Source of the DNA: Hahella ganghwensis DSM 17046
Lineage (GTDB): Bacteria; Pseudomonadota; Gammaproteobacteria; Pseudomonadales; Oleiphilaceae
Assembly: GCF_000376785.1 (NCBI RefSeq)
Contig: NZ_AQXX01000113.1
Span: forward strand, 1 to 64,000
Reading direction: 5' to 3'
DNA length: 64,000 bases
Shown here: positions 15,274-23,921 of the stretch, piece by piece
Numbering within the stretch: position 1 is the first letter of the stretch
Layout of the letters: the number at the start of each line of letters is the position of its first letter
Made by a program: the position numbers and the translations under genes
The notes under the pieces: model-generated
What the model was told of the DNA's origin: nothing
What the model saw: the letters and a program-made list of their open reading frames with translations, nothing else
Databases searched by the model: none

Positions 15274-16704
15274 TTAGACACATTCCACCTGGGGCTGAAA
15301 AATCACTTCGGGTTCTGTACTGATTGCTCTTCGCCTGACGTCTTCAAATCCATAGTCCTCCAGCAACTCGCCATTTCGGAATACGGGAGTCAAAAGGTTT
15401 TCACGCTGTTCAATGTCTTCCCGGCGAATGGTTTTAATTTCACCGTTCATTCCACGAACTACTGCGAGTCGGCCTTTCTTGGAGCGTTTTCCCTGGTCGG
15501 TTACCGGGTCTTTGTATACGTCTCTCCACAGCCCCGCCACTTTGGCTGCAGAGGCTTTCATGGCGAACTTCATCGTATCTCGGTTGATTTTCTGAAGCAG
15601 TTCGCCGCCCATTCCGAACGCTACATTATCCGCGCTCTGTTTGCGCTGTTTCATTGCCTCCAGAATAGCCTCAATGGTTTGTTGAGAGATACCGTCGCCC
15701 TGAATGACCCGAATACAGTCCGGCAGCATCCTGTAACCTTTATTGTTAACTCGATATCCAAACTTTCTCATCAGGCGCTCAAGGGTTTCGGTGACGATGG
15801 ACACTGGGTCGCCACTGTCCGGACGGACGACCAGAGTACCGCCGGTTGCTTCAACCTTGGCTTTCAACTCTTCACCCCAGATATTGTCGATGGCGTTCCA
15901 GAGATCGTAAGAGTCACTCACAACTGCCACCAGTTTGCCTGGGCCACTGAACTGATCCAGCATGTTGGCGTAGGCTTCGGCTTCATTATCGCGTCCCCAA
16001 CTGGTGATGGTGCTGTGCTCGGCCGCAGGGATAGAGAAGCCCGCCATGTCGGCATTGTAATAGCGTTTGGCTGCCAAAACGCCGCTGATGGTATCTGAGC
16101 CGAGGAAGTTCACCAGGTGCGCAGCACCTCCTATGGCGGCGGCTTCTTCTGTTGTAGCACCACGAGCGCCGAAATCGTGTAATTTGAATCCAACGCCTTC
16201 ACTGTTGTCAGCGGTATCTTCAAGATAACGCTGAATTATCTGGCGACAGTTCCAGGAAACGGTTGCTACAGTAGTGGGATACCAGACGGCTCTTAACAGG
16301 GCCGTTTCGACATAACTGGTTAACCAGGCGCAATTCGGATCGGTATTGATGACCTGAACCATCGCATTTTTAACGGGTAAAACGGTTCCCTCAGGTATGG
16401 CTTCAATTTCGATGGGAAGGTAACCATCGTGTTGTTCTACGATGTATCTCCAACCGGCTTCGTTAAAGGGAACGCCGTGGGCCTGCAGGATAGTTTTGGC
16501 TTCCTCGATGTCGGCGTTCGTGATGGGGCGGGTCAGGTATTCCTTGATGAACATCTGTAACCCGAAAAAAACAGCGTCTTTAAACTGACCGCCGCGAGCT
16601 TCAATATAACTGGAAACCTGCGTGGTATTGGGTGGATATTGCAGGTAGTGAGATGCTTTGTAGGAATCGACGTTTAAAATGATATTGCGGTTTGTGCTTG
16701 TCAT
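15274..16704 (-). CDS. nadV: Nicotinamide phosphoribosyltransferase
   Basis: A 476-residue cytoplasmic enzyme joining nicotinamide and PRPP to give NMN, the first step of the one-enzyme salvage route. Family signatures: NIILNVDSYKASHYLQYPPN, LHDFGARGATTEEAAAIGGA, ADMAGFSIPAAEHSTITSWG, VVRPDSGDPV (phosphoribosyl binding) and IQGDGI. Length is normal for NAMPT/NadV. AGGAGG lies nine bases before the ATG. It follows nadM by 78 bp, with a hairpin between them, and both are likely repressed by NrtR. Confidence 0.96.
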   Translation of the reverse strand: MTSTNRNIILNVDSYKASHYLQYPPNTTQVSSYIEARGGQFKDAVFFGLQMFIKEYLTRPITNADIEEAKTILQAHGVPFNEAGWRYIVEQHDGYLPIEIEAIPEGTVLPVKNAMVQVINTDPNCAWLTSYVETALLRAVWYPTTVATVSWNCRQIIQRYLEDTADNSEGVGFKLHDFGARGATTEEAAAIGGAAHLVNFLGSDTISGVLAAKRYYNADMAGFSIPAAEHSTITSWGRDNEAEAYANMLDQFSGPGKLVAVVSDSYDLWNAIDNIWGEELKAKVEATGGTLVVRPDSGDPVSIVTETLERLMRKFGYRVNNKGYRMLPDCIRVIQGDGISQQTIEAILEAMKQRKQSADNVAFGMGGELLQKINRDTMKFAMKASAAKVAGLWRDVYKDPVTDQGKRSKKGRLAVVRGMNGEIKTIRREDIEQRENLLTPVFRNGELLEDYGFEDVRRRAISTEPEVIFQPQVECV

Positions 16705-16735
16705 GACGGAAATCCTCCTGTCATTTGATTGTTGG

Positions 16736-16756
16736 GGAGAGGGTCTATCCCTCTCC
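16736..16756 (-). other. Intercistronic hairpin between nadM and nadV
   Basis: GGAGAGGG and CCCTCTCC form an eight-bp stem with a five-base loop. It may protect or attenuate the message between the two genes. No T-run follows. Confidence 0.45.
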
Positions 16757-16782
16757 GTTTCTGCTCACGGTTAAAGCAGTTG

Positions 16783-17823
16783 TTAAACTGATCCAGACAT
16801 TTCCTGGATAATAAAGTAGTGATCTTCAAATATTTGGTTCGGGTCCAGATCTGCCAGAGGAACCCAGCGGGCGTGCCGTGCGTCGTCTCCGCCTTTGACT
16901 CTGGGAAGTTCCTTGTTGGGTTCCAGTTCTATATAAAAAGCATGAGTGATTGTGCGTCCTCGTGCTGAACGATGAGGGTCATCGAACACCCTTTGTCCCT
17001 TAATAGAGCCCTTGAGTACTGGCGCTGGTACCTTCAGGCGGGTTTCCTCCCGCAGTTCTCTCAGGCAGGCGTCTACCAGTTTTTCACTCTGATCAACGAA
17101 ACCTCCCGGTAATGCCAACAACCCTTTGCCTGGACGGGCTTTGCGCTCCACCATCAAGACATGGCCGCTCTGTATAACAACAGCATCCACTGTCACAAAG
17201 GTTGGAGAATAGGGGGCTGCTTGCCATGCCTGTTTGTAGTTTGCGACAAATTCATGCTCAGCTTTGACTTCAGCAAAACTCTCTGTCGTCCGAAACGATT
17301 TCAGCCACTCTCTGACGTTCTCCGGAAGATCATTTTCCAGCTCAATGTCATTCGAGCTGAAAATAGCCTCACGGATCGGAGTGGCGCTGATTCCCCGAAA
17401 GCTATCAACATTGACAGCTCCCCACTGAGGGAACAGATTCAAATAATATGAGCTGTGGTCTTTACTATGACCAATTAATCCTATTCTGGCAGGATTGTGC
17501 GGTGTGGCGTGATGTGCTGTCACCAGACCGTTGACGGTTGATTGCACATTTCTAACCCAGCACTCGTCGTTGTAAACGATGTCCATTAGTGGCGCTACAT
17601 GTAAGCGATGTTGATGAGCTTCAGGCAGGGCATTTTTCATCATCGCTTCGCGTTCAGATACGGTCCAGGGATTTCTAACCGATCTTGGCTGATGGGCAGA
17701 TCCGCAGAGAATAATCATTTGTTCGGCTTGTTCCAGGCCTGCTTTGATCACGGCCAGATGCCCATTGTGAAATGGCTGAAACCGTCCTATAAAGACGAGA
17801 AAATCGTATGGCTTTTTATCCAT
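16783..17823 (-). CDS. nadM: Bifunctional NMN adenylyltransferase / Nudix hydrolase
   Basis: A 346-residue protein. Residues 1-190 are the nucleotidyltransferase, with GRFQPFHNGH near the start and ISATPIREA as the second ATP-binding motif; it makes NAD from NMN. The C-terminal half is an active-looking Nudix domain: GGFVDQSE, then CLRELREETRL, fitting G-x5-E-x7-REUxEE. Such fusions act on ADP-ribose. The frame is open 62 codons upstream, but that lead contains the operator-side region, and this ATG has AAGGGG nine bases before it. With nadV it completes NAD synthesis from nicotinamide. Confidence 0.93.
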   Translation of the reverse strand: MDKKPYDFLVFIGRFQPFHNGHLAVIKAGLEQAEQMIILCGSAHQPRSVRNPWTVSEREAMMKNALPEAHQHRLHVAPLMDIVYNDECWVRNVQSTVNGLVTAHHATPHNPARIGLIGHSKDHSSYYLNLFPQWGAVNVDSFRGISATPIREAIFSSNDIELENDLPENVREWLKSFRTTESFAEVKAEHEFVANYKQAWQAAPYSPTFVTVDAVVIQSGHVLMVERKARPGKGLLALPGGFVDQSEKLVDACLRELREETRLKVPAPVLKGSIKGQRVFDDPHRSARGRTITHAFYIELEPNKELPRVKGGDDARHARWVPLADLDPNQIFEDHYFIIQEMSGSV

Positions 17824-17968
17824 GGCAGCAAACCCCTTGCTGTAAAAAACAGAACCTGGTCTATCCTGGTTCTTGTGATGTCTGTGACCTCCCGGAATCG
17901 CTATCCCAGGGGTGAAACTTTTCCTGACTGGCGAGATGAATCCCATCCGCAAAATCAGCTTGAATAAA

Positions 17969-17987
17969 TAGTGGCTTAAAGCCACTA
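17969..17987. promoter_or_regulatory. NrtR operator, nadM side
   Basis: A perfect palindrome, TAGTGGCTT-A-AAGCCACTA. Its core has the same 7+3+7 form (AGTGGC .. GCCACT) as a second copy 134 bp away, next to nrtR. It lies upstream of nadM, and NrtR-type operators are of this size and symmetry. The 343-bp divergent region otherwise shows no gene. Confidence 0.8.
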
Positions 17988-18102
17988 ATGTGTCAACCAC
18001 TAATTTCAATAGTTACGACAGGGGGTAATAGGTGTTATTCAAGGCATTATTAAAATAGAAATGGTATTGGCAGGTTAATAATCTGGCACAAGAATGTGAT
18101 AA

Positions 18103-18119
18103 AGTGGCGCTACGCCACT
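18103..18119. promoter_or_regulatory. NrtR operator, nrtR side
   Basis: AGTGGCG-CTA-CGCCACT, a perfect 7+3+7 palindrome matching the core of the site at 17969-17987. It lies 48 bp before the nrtR start, so autoregulation is likely. Confidence 0.75.
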
Positions 18120-18166
18120 AAAGCCCTCTCTGAAATAATTCTTCCTGGAATGATGATTTAGCCGTT

Positions 18167-18901
18167 ATGTCGACATATAAGACCGAAGAAGATTATCTGA
18201 AGCATTACGATCCTCGCCAGTATGAGCAGCCACTGGCCACAGTGGACATGGCCATTTTTACGATCATTGACCAGCAGCTCCAGGTTCTCCTGGTGAAGAG
18301 AGCGATGCATCCTGCTCAGGGAAAGTGGGCATTACCCGGCGGGTTTATCGATATGAAGCAAGACAAGACGCTTTCTGATACCGCTTACCGAAAGTTAAAG
18401 GAAAAAACCGGGGTGGACTCGCCCTACCTGGAACAGGTGGCGACTTTCGGTGACGCATCACGTGATCCTCGTGGCTGGTCGCTGACCGTCGCATACTTCG
18501 CGCTGATTGCCGGAGATCAGCTAGCGCTATGTGCAGATAACCGGTCGGAAGACATTTCCTGGGTGCCCCTGAGCAATGTGGATAACTTTAAACTGGCTTT
18601 TGATCACGCCCGGGTGTTGCAAGCCTGTCACGAGAGGATGAAAGCTAAGGTCCAATATACCTCTTTGCCGGTTAATCTGATGCCGGCAGAATTTACGCTG
18701 GGCGAGTTGCAGAAAACTTTTGAAATCCTTCTGGATTCTCCACTTGAAAAAAAGGCGTTCCGTCGGCGAATGTCGGACGCTGATATTCTTGAGGACACCG
18801 GTGAGTTGAAAACTGGTTCAAGTCGTCCCGCGAAACTTTACCGTGCGAAACTGCGCGGAGAAAATCATTATTTTTCCCGCCTGATGGAAGGACCTCGCTA
18901 A
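18167..18901 (+). CDS. nrtR: NrtR, Nudix-related repressor of NAD salvage
   Basis: A 244-residue regulator with a Nudix-like domain (LVKRAMHPAQGKWALPGGFI) followed by a winged helix (FTLGELQKTFEILL, KKAFRRRMSDADILEDTGE, RPAKLYRAKL). The Nudix box is degenerate: after GGFIDMK comes Q where Glu is expected, and RKLKEK replaces REUxEE. That is the norm for NrtR, which senses ADP-ribose and does not hydrolyse it. It is divergent from nadM-nadV, with operators near each gene. Confidence 0.93.
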   Translation: MSTYKTEEDYLKHYDPRQYEQPLATVDMAIFTIIDQQLQVLLVKRAMHPAQGKWALPGGFIDMKQDKTLSDTAYRKLKEKTGVDSPYLEQVATFGDASRDPRGWSLTVAYFALIAGDQLALCADNRSEDISWVPLSNVDNFKLAFDHARVLQACHERMKAKVQYTSLPVNLMPAEFTLGELQKTFEILLDSPLEKKAFRRRMSDADILEDTGELKTGSSRPAKLYRAKLRGENHYFSRLMEGPR

Positions 18902-19322
18902 CTTCATGAGGTCCAGTTGATCGGGGTTACTTCCTCCCGATAAGGAAGTCTCTGCTTATAAGAATTTTGAATAGCGATAGTACTTTTATGAAAAATCAAT
19001 AAAAACAATAAATTGCGCTTGTTTTGTTGCCCTAATGTAACGTTGTGCGTAAGCGTGAAAAATTTGTGTTGGTTGAATTTCATACATCTTTATAAACGGA
19101 ACAAGCTGATACATTTTTTATCTTAATCATTTTGTCCTTTAAAAACAGTCGTTTGTAAAGGCTGTTTTTGCCGGTGCCCAAAACTGCCTGTTTTCTGACA
19201 GCGACAACCTCTCAACTTACCACTAGATTAAGCGCACACCCGGATTGGCTGCACCAGCCAAGAATCTGGCCTGATAAACCTATTTCTCGATTTTCTTAAA
19301 GATCAGAGGGGAACATAGAACT
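18902..19322 (+). other. 420-bp gene-free region upstream of a large lipoprotein gene
   Basis: A weak hairpin (ACTTCCT/AGGAAGT, 18929-18949) may end nrtR transcription. The rest is A/T-rich and must carry the promoter of the next gene. I see no gene or RNA with confidence. Confidence 0.5.
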
Positions 19323-21740
19323 ATGGTTACCAATCTATCTTCATTCAAGCCAAAGCTCCTGACGGTAGCGATTTCCAGTGTCATTCTAACTGCATGTGGT
19401 GGAGGTGGTGGTAGCTCCTCGGGATCTTCCGGCTCAAATACAGTTGCTTCAACTTATGCATTGCCGGAGCAGCTGGAAATCGTATCCACGGAAGATGATA
19501 GTGGCGATTCTTCTGCACAGCTGGCACGTTCAATGAATTCTACGGCAAGATCTATGACGATCTCCCGGGCTTTCAATGATGCCGGTACCGATTATGAGAA
19601 TGCCGAACAGAGAACTCATACCTGGATGGAAGCCCTTGAGCCTGTTGAGTTGGTGAATACGATTCTGTGTTTTACCGGGCAGATGAATGCAGATGATATG
19701 GTGGGAGAAGGCGCTTATACCGCTCTAATCGACATGGATGAGTGTGAATCCGGTAATGCTGACAACTCTACTCAATCCAGTGGCCAATCCTCTGCAGGCG
19801 GAAATACCACCAACTATGTTGAAGCCTATATTGTATCTACCCGCGATTCTTCGACAGGCAATGTGATTGTTCATGCCTGGGTACCTGAAATGGATGTGGG
19901 GGAAGGTGAGCCAACGCTCCTGAAAATGCGTGGCGTGATTGAGTCAGGAGCTACGGATGAGGATCCATTCGGATCATTCGTGCTGAACTGGGAAATGAAA
20001 GATCCCGCGAACCCTGATGGTGAAGCCTTCGGCTGGGGAGAGTTGGCAACGGTTGAAACTCTGGACGGCTATATCGGGTTCACACTCTATGACTACGGTG
20101 AGTATGAAGAAGACGCTTTTTCCGGTTCTTACCTGGCCAGAGCCAGTGTGGTAATGCGGGATGATCGAAGTGATGGTGTTGCATTGACTGCTCTGGAGGA
20201 TTCCAGCGGCTGGGGTGACAGAAACATGGCATTTGCAGTGTCATTCAACAGTAATAATGTGCTGTTGCAGGAAGGAGGCTCTTTGAGTGAACTGCCTTTC
20301 CGCAACGGTGGCAGTAACAGCGATGGTATGTGTCTGGCGAAAGACGACTTTAAAGAAGCTGTGTGGCGCTATGGCATGTTTGATAAAGACACCGGAGAGG
20401 AAGTTCGGCTGAATGGTGGGTTCCCGATTCGCTATGACAGCGATAATGACGGTAATGTGGATTCTTTCGGCTATGCCAGTTATTGGGGAATCTGGACCGA
20501 TGATGAAGGTGCTCTGGATACAGGGGACACAGTCGTTCGCGAATCTAATGGTCAGGGTGGAAGCGCTGAGAATTATACCGTCGTAAAAACCGAAGGAAGG
20601 CTGATCAAGAAAGAGATTGAATCTTTACCCTTAAGTGATGCAGCAGGGATTGATTTTTATTACTGGGATGATGCCTTGTTTGAATCTCAGTATGATCAAT
20701 GGGTGGTACGTTATGTCGATGGGCAATTCAAAAAAGTGGCAGGCCTGAACTGGGGTGAACAGGGTCCTCAACGCACGACTCTGGATACGCCAATAGCGAT
20801 CACACTGGAAGCTGGTCATCCGCTGTTTATGCACTCCGATCAGCTGGGGGGGGGCGTTCAATACAAACAGGGGGCCACCGCACTGTCCTTCTACAAAGAA
20901 ACCATCATGAATGGATCTGAAGCAGAGTTCAGTGGTGGTGCATTGGATCTTGTCTGTGTCGATCGTTGTATCAAAACAGGGCTGACGGCGTCTGATCTGT
21001 CGACCTTTGACGGTGGGTACCTTGATACTGCCGCGACCATGGGCGATGCCTATGATTACAGCATCAGCAATTCAGGTATTAATACCATGTCATTGACTTC
21101 CGGCGGCAATGTCGTCGGCTTCCCGGATAATGTTCCCGAGAGTTCGCCCAATGCCTGGGGAGTTCAGAGCGGACCAATGGTGACCGCGGCGGTTGCTGGT
21201 ACCCTGTCTGATCCATATGAAGTGTACGACGCAGAGCAGGTCAGCACTTTCTATGTCTGGGAAACCGGTCCCAATGACTGGAATAAAACGACCATGCTGT
21301 TGGATTCCCTGAATGAGGTGGTGACGTTCGACAAGCCAATCGAATTTTCCTATACCCATAGCGAAGCAAATCATCGGGATGGATCGGCTAACAGCTATGC
21401 AGAGGTCGGAGCACAAACCTTTATGCTCCACTACAGTGGCCCTGGTGATCTTCATGGTATTCCCCATGTACAGATCGGTGGAGAGGAGTCGGATCGCTGG
21501 TATCCGCTGTTCAATCTGAATGATGGCGCCATCATTGGGCCAGCAGGCGAATATGTGGTCAAGGCGCTTGATATTGAGCGTAAAATGAATGAAGACGAAG
21601 CTGGGTGTGGAGCTCTGGTTGTCAATGAACCTGCTGCGCCGGTGCCTTCAGAGGTTAGTGTCAATCTGGATGAATTGGGCGATGTTCCTGAGGTAGATGG
21701 ATCTCCAAGCTTTGTGGGTGGAGAAGCGGCGGATTCCTAA
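19323..21740 (+). CDS. Large surface lipoprotein, unknown function
   Basis: An 805-residue lipoprotein: signal KPKLLTVAISSVILTAC, then a Gly/Ser linker (GGGGGSSSGSSGS), typical of marine gammaproteobacterial outer-membrane lipoproteins. The mature part is acidic and beta-rich, with repeated aromatic/Asp motifs (YDSDNDGNVDSFGYASYWGI, with a D-x-D-x-D-G calcium-like loop) and a paired CVDRC. No catalytic motif was recognised. AGAGGGG lies about ten bases before the ATG. A bidirectional terminator follows. The next two genes also encode an outer-membrane protein and a lipoprotein. Confidence 0.75.
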   Translation: MVTNLSSFKPKLLTVAISSVILTACGGGGGSSSGSSGSNTVASTYALPEQLEIVSTEDDSGDSSAQLARSMNSTARSMTISRAFNDAGTDYENAEQRTHTWMEALEPVELVNTILCFTGQMNADDMVGEGAYTALIDMDECESGNADNSTQSSGQSSAGGNTTNYVEAYIVSTRDSSTGNVIVHAWVPEMDVGEGEPTLLKMRGVIESGATDEDPFGSFVLNWEMKDPANPDGEAFGWGELATVETLDGYIGFTLYDYGEYEEDAFSGSYLARASVVMRDDRSDGVALTALEDSSGWGDRNMAFAVSFNSNNVLLQEGGSLSELPFRNGGSNSDGMCLAKDDFKEAVWRYGMFDKDTGEEVRLNGGFPIRYDSDNDGNVDSFGYASYWGIWTDDEGALDTGDTVVRESNGQGGSAENYTVVKTEGRLIKKEIESLPLSDAAGIDFYYWDDALFESQYDQWVVRYVDGQFKKVAGLNWGEQGPQRTTLDTPIAITLEAGHPLFMHSDQLGGGVQYKQGATALSFYKETIMNGSEAEFSGGALDLVCVDRCIKTGLTASDLSTFDGGYLDTAATMGDAYDYSISNSGINTMSLTSGGNVVGFPDNVPESSPNAWGVQSGPMVTAAVAGTLSDPYEVYDAEQVSTFYVWETGPNDWNKTTMLLDSLNEVVTFDKPIEFSYTHSEANHRDGSANSYAEVGAQTFMLHYSGPGDLHGIPHVQIGGEESDRWYPLFNLNDGAIIGPAGEYVVKALDIERKMNEDEAGCGALVVNEPAAPVPSEVSVNLDELGDVPEVDGSPSFVGGEAADS

Positions 21741-21767
21741 TACTGAATCTCACTGGCCCATCATCAG

Positions 21768-21797
21768 AAAAAGGCGAGAGTATCTCTCGCCTTTTTT
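21768..21797. terminator. Bidirectional intrinsic terminator
   Basis: GGCGAGAG and CTCTCGCC form an eight-bp stem with a three-base loop, flanked by a run of A on the left and six T on the right, so it can work on both strands. Confidence 0.9.
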
Positions 21798-21945
21798 GTT
21801 GTCTATTCCCTTTGTTCAGGTTCTTGAGGAGAAATCCGGAATAGAGTTCTCTTTTCGGTCAGTATTGGTCTATAACCTTATATGAGCCTACTGAAGTTTC
21901 TGGCTTTACCTGTGACAGCCATGGATTTTCAAAAGGGGGCATGGG

Positions 21946-22923
21946 GTGCCTGTAAAACTGATCGATCGTTTTAATGGTCGTAAGAGCCATAGAAATCTCC
22001 AACTGCTGATGTTTCTTCTGATCAATGCTGCCGGGTCCTGTGCGCAAGCTCGCTATGAAGGATATCTGGATGCCTATCTGAATGTAGGTTACGGAAGTGG
22101 TCAGTTGGACTGGAATATCGCTGATACCGATGGTAGTCCTGATGTCCTCTCAGAGCTTGTCTACAATATTGATGATGTCGTGATTCTGGAACTTGGTGGA
22201 AGATTGTTCGTCGAAAGTGGCCCCCTTGATCAGGCGTTTGGTGAAATGCGTGGTTGGGTAGGCTTGATAGAGGACGGCACGTCAGAGGATCGCGACTGGA
22301 ATTCTGATAACCGTACGGATCTTTACAGCTTCTCCCGCGCAGAACTCTATGGCCATAACCTGAAGAAGTTCTCCCTGGCAGTGGGGTATCGCTTTTCTGT
22401 GACGGAATGGATGACACTCTCTCCCATGCTGGGCTACACCTATTCCTCTCAGAGCATGCGGGTAAGAAATGGTGTTCAGATTATTTCTGAGGCGCCATCG
22501 ACGGTAGCACCAGGTTCATTCAGTGGTCTGGATAGTGCCTATGATGCATCCTGGAGTGGTGGCTGGTTAGGTGGGGAGGTTGTATTCAACTTCGCTGAGC
22601 ATCACGAACTGGTTGTTCGTTTGGAATATCATGAGGCCGATTATGAGGCCGAGGCAAACTGGAACCTCCGGTCGGATCTGGCTCATCCTGTCAGCTTCAG
22701 GCACAACATTGAAGATCAGAAAGGATACTTGGCCGGAGTGAACTATCGTTATCCTCTGTATAAACAGTTTTCGATCATTGTCGCTGTCGAATATGAAAAG
22801 TTCAAAGGTAAAGACGGAATCGATACCATTTTCGGGTCTGATGGTAGCACAAGCGCTACTCGCCTGAATGAAGTGAATTGGGAGTTGACCAGGTTCAGTG
22901 TCGGTGCAAATTATCGGTTCTAG
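21946..22923 (+). CDS. Outer-membrane beta-barrel protein (omptin-like fold)
   Basis: A 325-residue protein with a signal sequence (LQLLMFLLINAAGSCAQA) and alternating amphipathic strands ending in SVGANYRF, the C-terminal Phe signature for barrel assembly. Strands such as FSLAVGYRFSVTEWMTLSPM and GGWLGGEVVFNFAEHHELV recall omptin-like or Protochlamydia-type barrel families. The omptin catalytic residues could not be placed, so protease activity is not claimed. The start is GTG, with an AGGGGG stretch upstream. Confidence 0.7.
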   Translation: MPVKLIDRFNGRKSHRNLQLLMFLLINAAGSCAQARYEGYLDAYLNVGYGSGQLDWNIADTDGSPDVLSELVYNIDDVVILELGGRLFVESGPLDQAFGEMRGWVGLIEDGTSEDRDWNSDNRTDLYSFSRAELYGHNLKKFSLAVGYRFSVTEWMTLSPMLGYTYSSQSMRVRNGVQIISEAPSTVAPGSFSGLDSAYDASWSGGWLGGEVVFNFAEHHELVVRLEYHEADYEAEANWNLRSDLAHPVSFRHNIEDQKGYLAGVNYRYPLYKQFSIIVAVEYEKFKGKDGIDTIFGSDGSTSATRLNEVNWELTRFSVGANYRF

Positions 22924-23072
22924 AAAGCCAATCCTCTTACAGCCCTCATAGGCGTATAAAGATAGTTTAATTAACGTTGTTTATTTTGTTAACCAGTCAT
23001 CAGTTATTTTGAGAGGCGTTTTGGTAAAGTCTGGTCGCAGTCCACGAACAATTACAAAAAAAGGAAACGACA

Positions 23073-23855
23073 ATGAAACTTCTCACTGTGCACTTCAGGC
23101 ACTTGCTGCCTTCCCTCGGCCTAAAATCAGTTGCCAAATCTTCTGTCGCTCTTCTATTAGCCGCCGCTATGACCGGTTGTGGTGGGGTCGGAAGTCTCGC
23201 CAGTAATCCCCGGGTATCCGACGCGGATAATGATCAGGTGGTGACAATCGGCGATTCCATTTTTGCCCTTTCCGGCGACTTACAGGATTTTCTTGAAGAC
23301 TATGCGGGTGAAACATTCCGCCGCTACACGCTGTCTGGTGCTGAGCTCACTGGTGGTGTGATTGCAACCTCTATCGCGGATCAATATGAAATTGCCCGCT
23401 CCGACAATAGTGACATTGAAACGATCGTCATGGATGGTGGCGGAAACGATATCCTGATTCCTGCCATTATGCTTGATCCTTATGACTGTAAGACTCAATG
23501 GTATGAATTCGGTAAGTTGAGCAGTACCTGTAAGAACTATATTAACGATATTTACATTGATGGCGTTAACTTGCTGAATGATATGCATGCAGACGGCGTT
23601 AGTAATGTTATTTATCTGGGCTACTACCACACCAAAAATGGTCTTTTCCTGCTGGACAGCATGGAAGAAGCAGTAGATTACGGTGATGCCAAACTGGCTC
23701 AGGCATGCAGTTATTCTGCGGTCAATTGCGAGTTTGTTGATCCGCGTTCCAGCATCAATGATGGGGATATCATTTTTGATGGTATTCACCCCAACACTGG
23801 CGGCTCGAAAAAACTGGCTGATCTGGTCTGGCCTAAGCTGCAACCTTTACTTTAA
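23073..23855 (+). CDS. SGNH/GDSL-type hydrolase lipoprotein
   Basis: A 260-residue protein with a lipoprotein signal (VALLLAAAMTGC). SGNH blocks are visible: block I TIGDSIFA (nucleophile Ser), a Gly in LSGAELTGG, block III GGGNDI, and block V DGIHPN with the catalytic Asp and His. It is probably an esterase or lipase anchored at the envelope. The next gene, 66 bp downstream, encodes a lipase-chaperone-like protein, suggesting assisted folding of this enzyme. Confidence 0.85.
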   Translation: MKLLTVHFRHLLPSLGLKSVAKSSVALLLAAAMTGCGGVGSLASNPRVSDADNDQVVTIGDSIFALSGDLQDFLEDYAGETFRRYTLSGAELTGGVIATSIADQYEIARSDNSDIETIVMDGGGNDILIPAIMLDPYDCKTQWYEFGKLSSTCKNYINDIYIDGVNLLNDMHADGVSNVIYLGYYHTKNGLFLLDSMEEAVDYGDAKLAQACSYSAVNCEFVDPRSSINDGDIIFDGIHPNTGGSKKLADLVWPKLQPLL

Positions 23856-23864
23856 TTCAATTAA

Positions 23865-23888
23865 TCAGGCGACGCTGAAGTCGCCTGA
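23865..23888 (+). other. Intercistronic hairpin
   Basis: TCAGGCGAC and GTCGCCTGA form a perfect nine-bp stem with a six-base loop between the SGNH hydrolase and the chaperone-like gene. There is no T-run, so partial readthrough or message stabilisation is more likely than full termination. Confidence 0.45.
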
Positions 23889-23921
23889 CATCCCTATTCT
23901 ATTAACTTATTTCGAGTGGTT

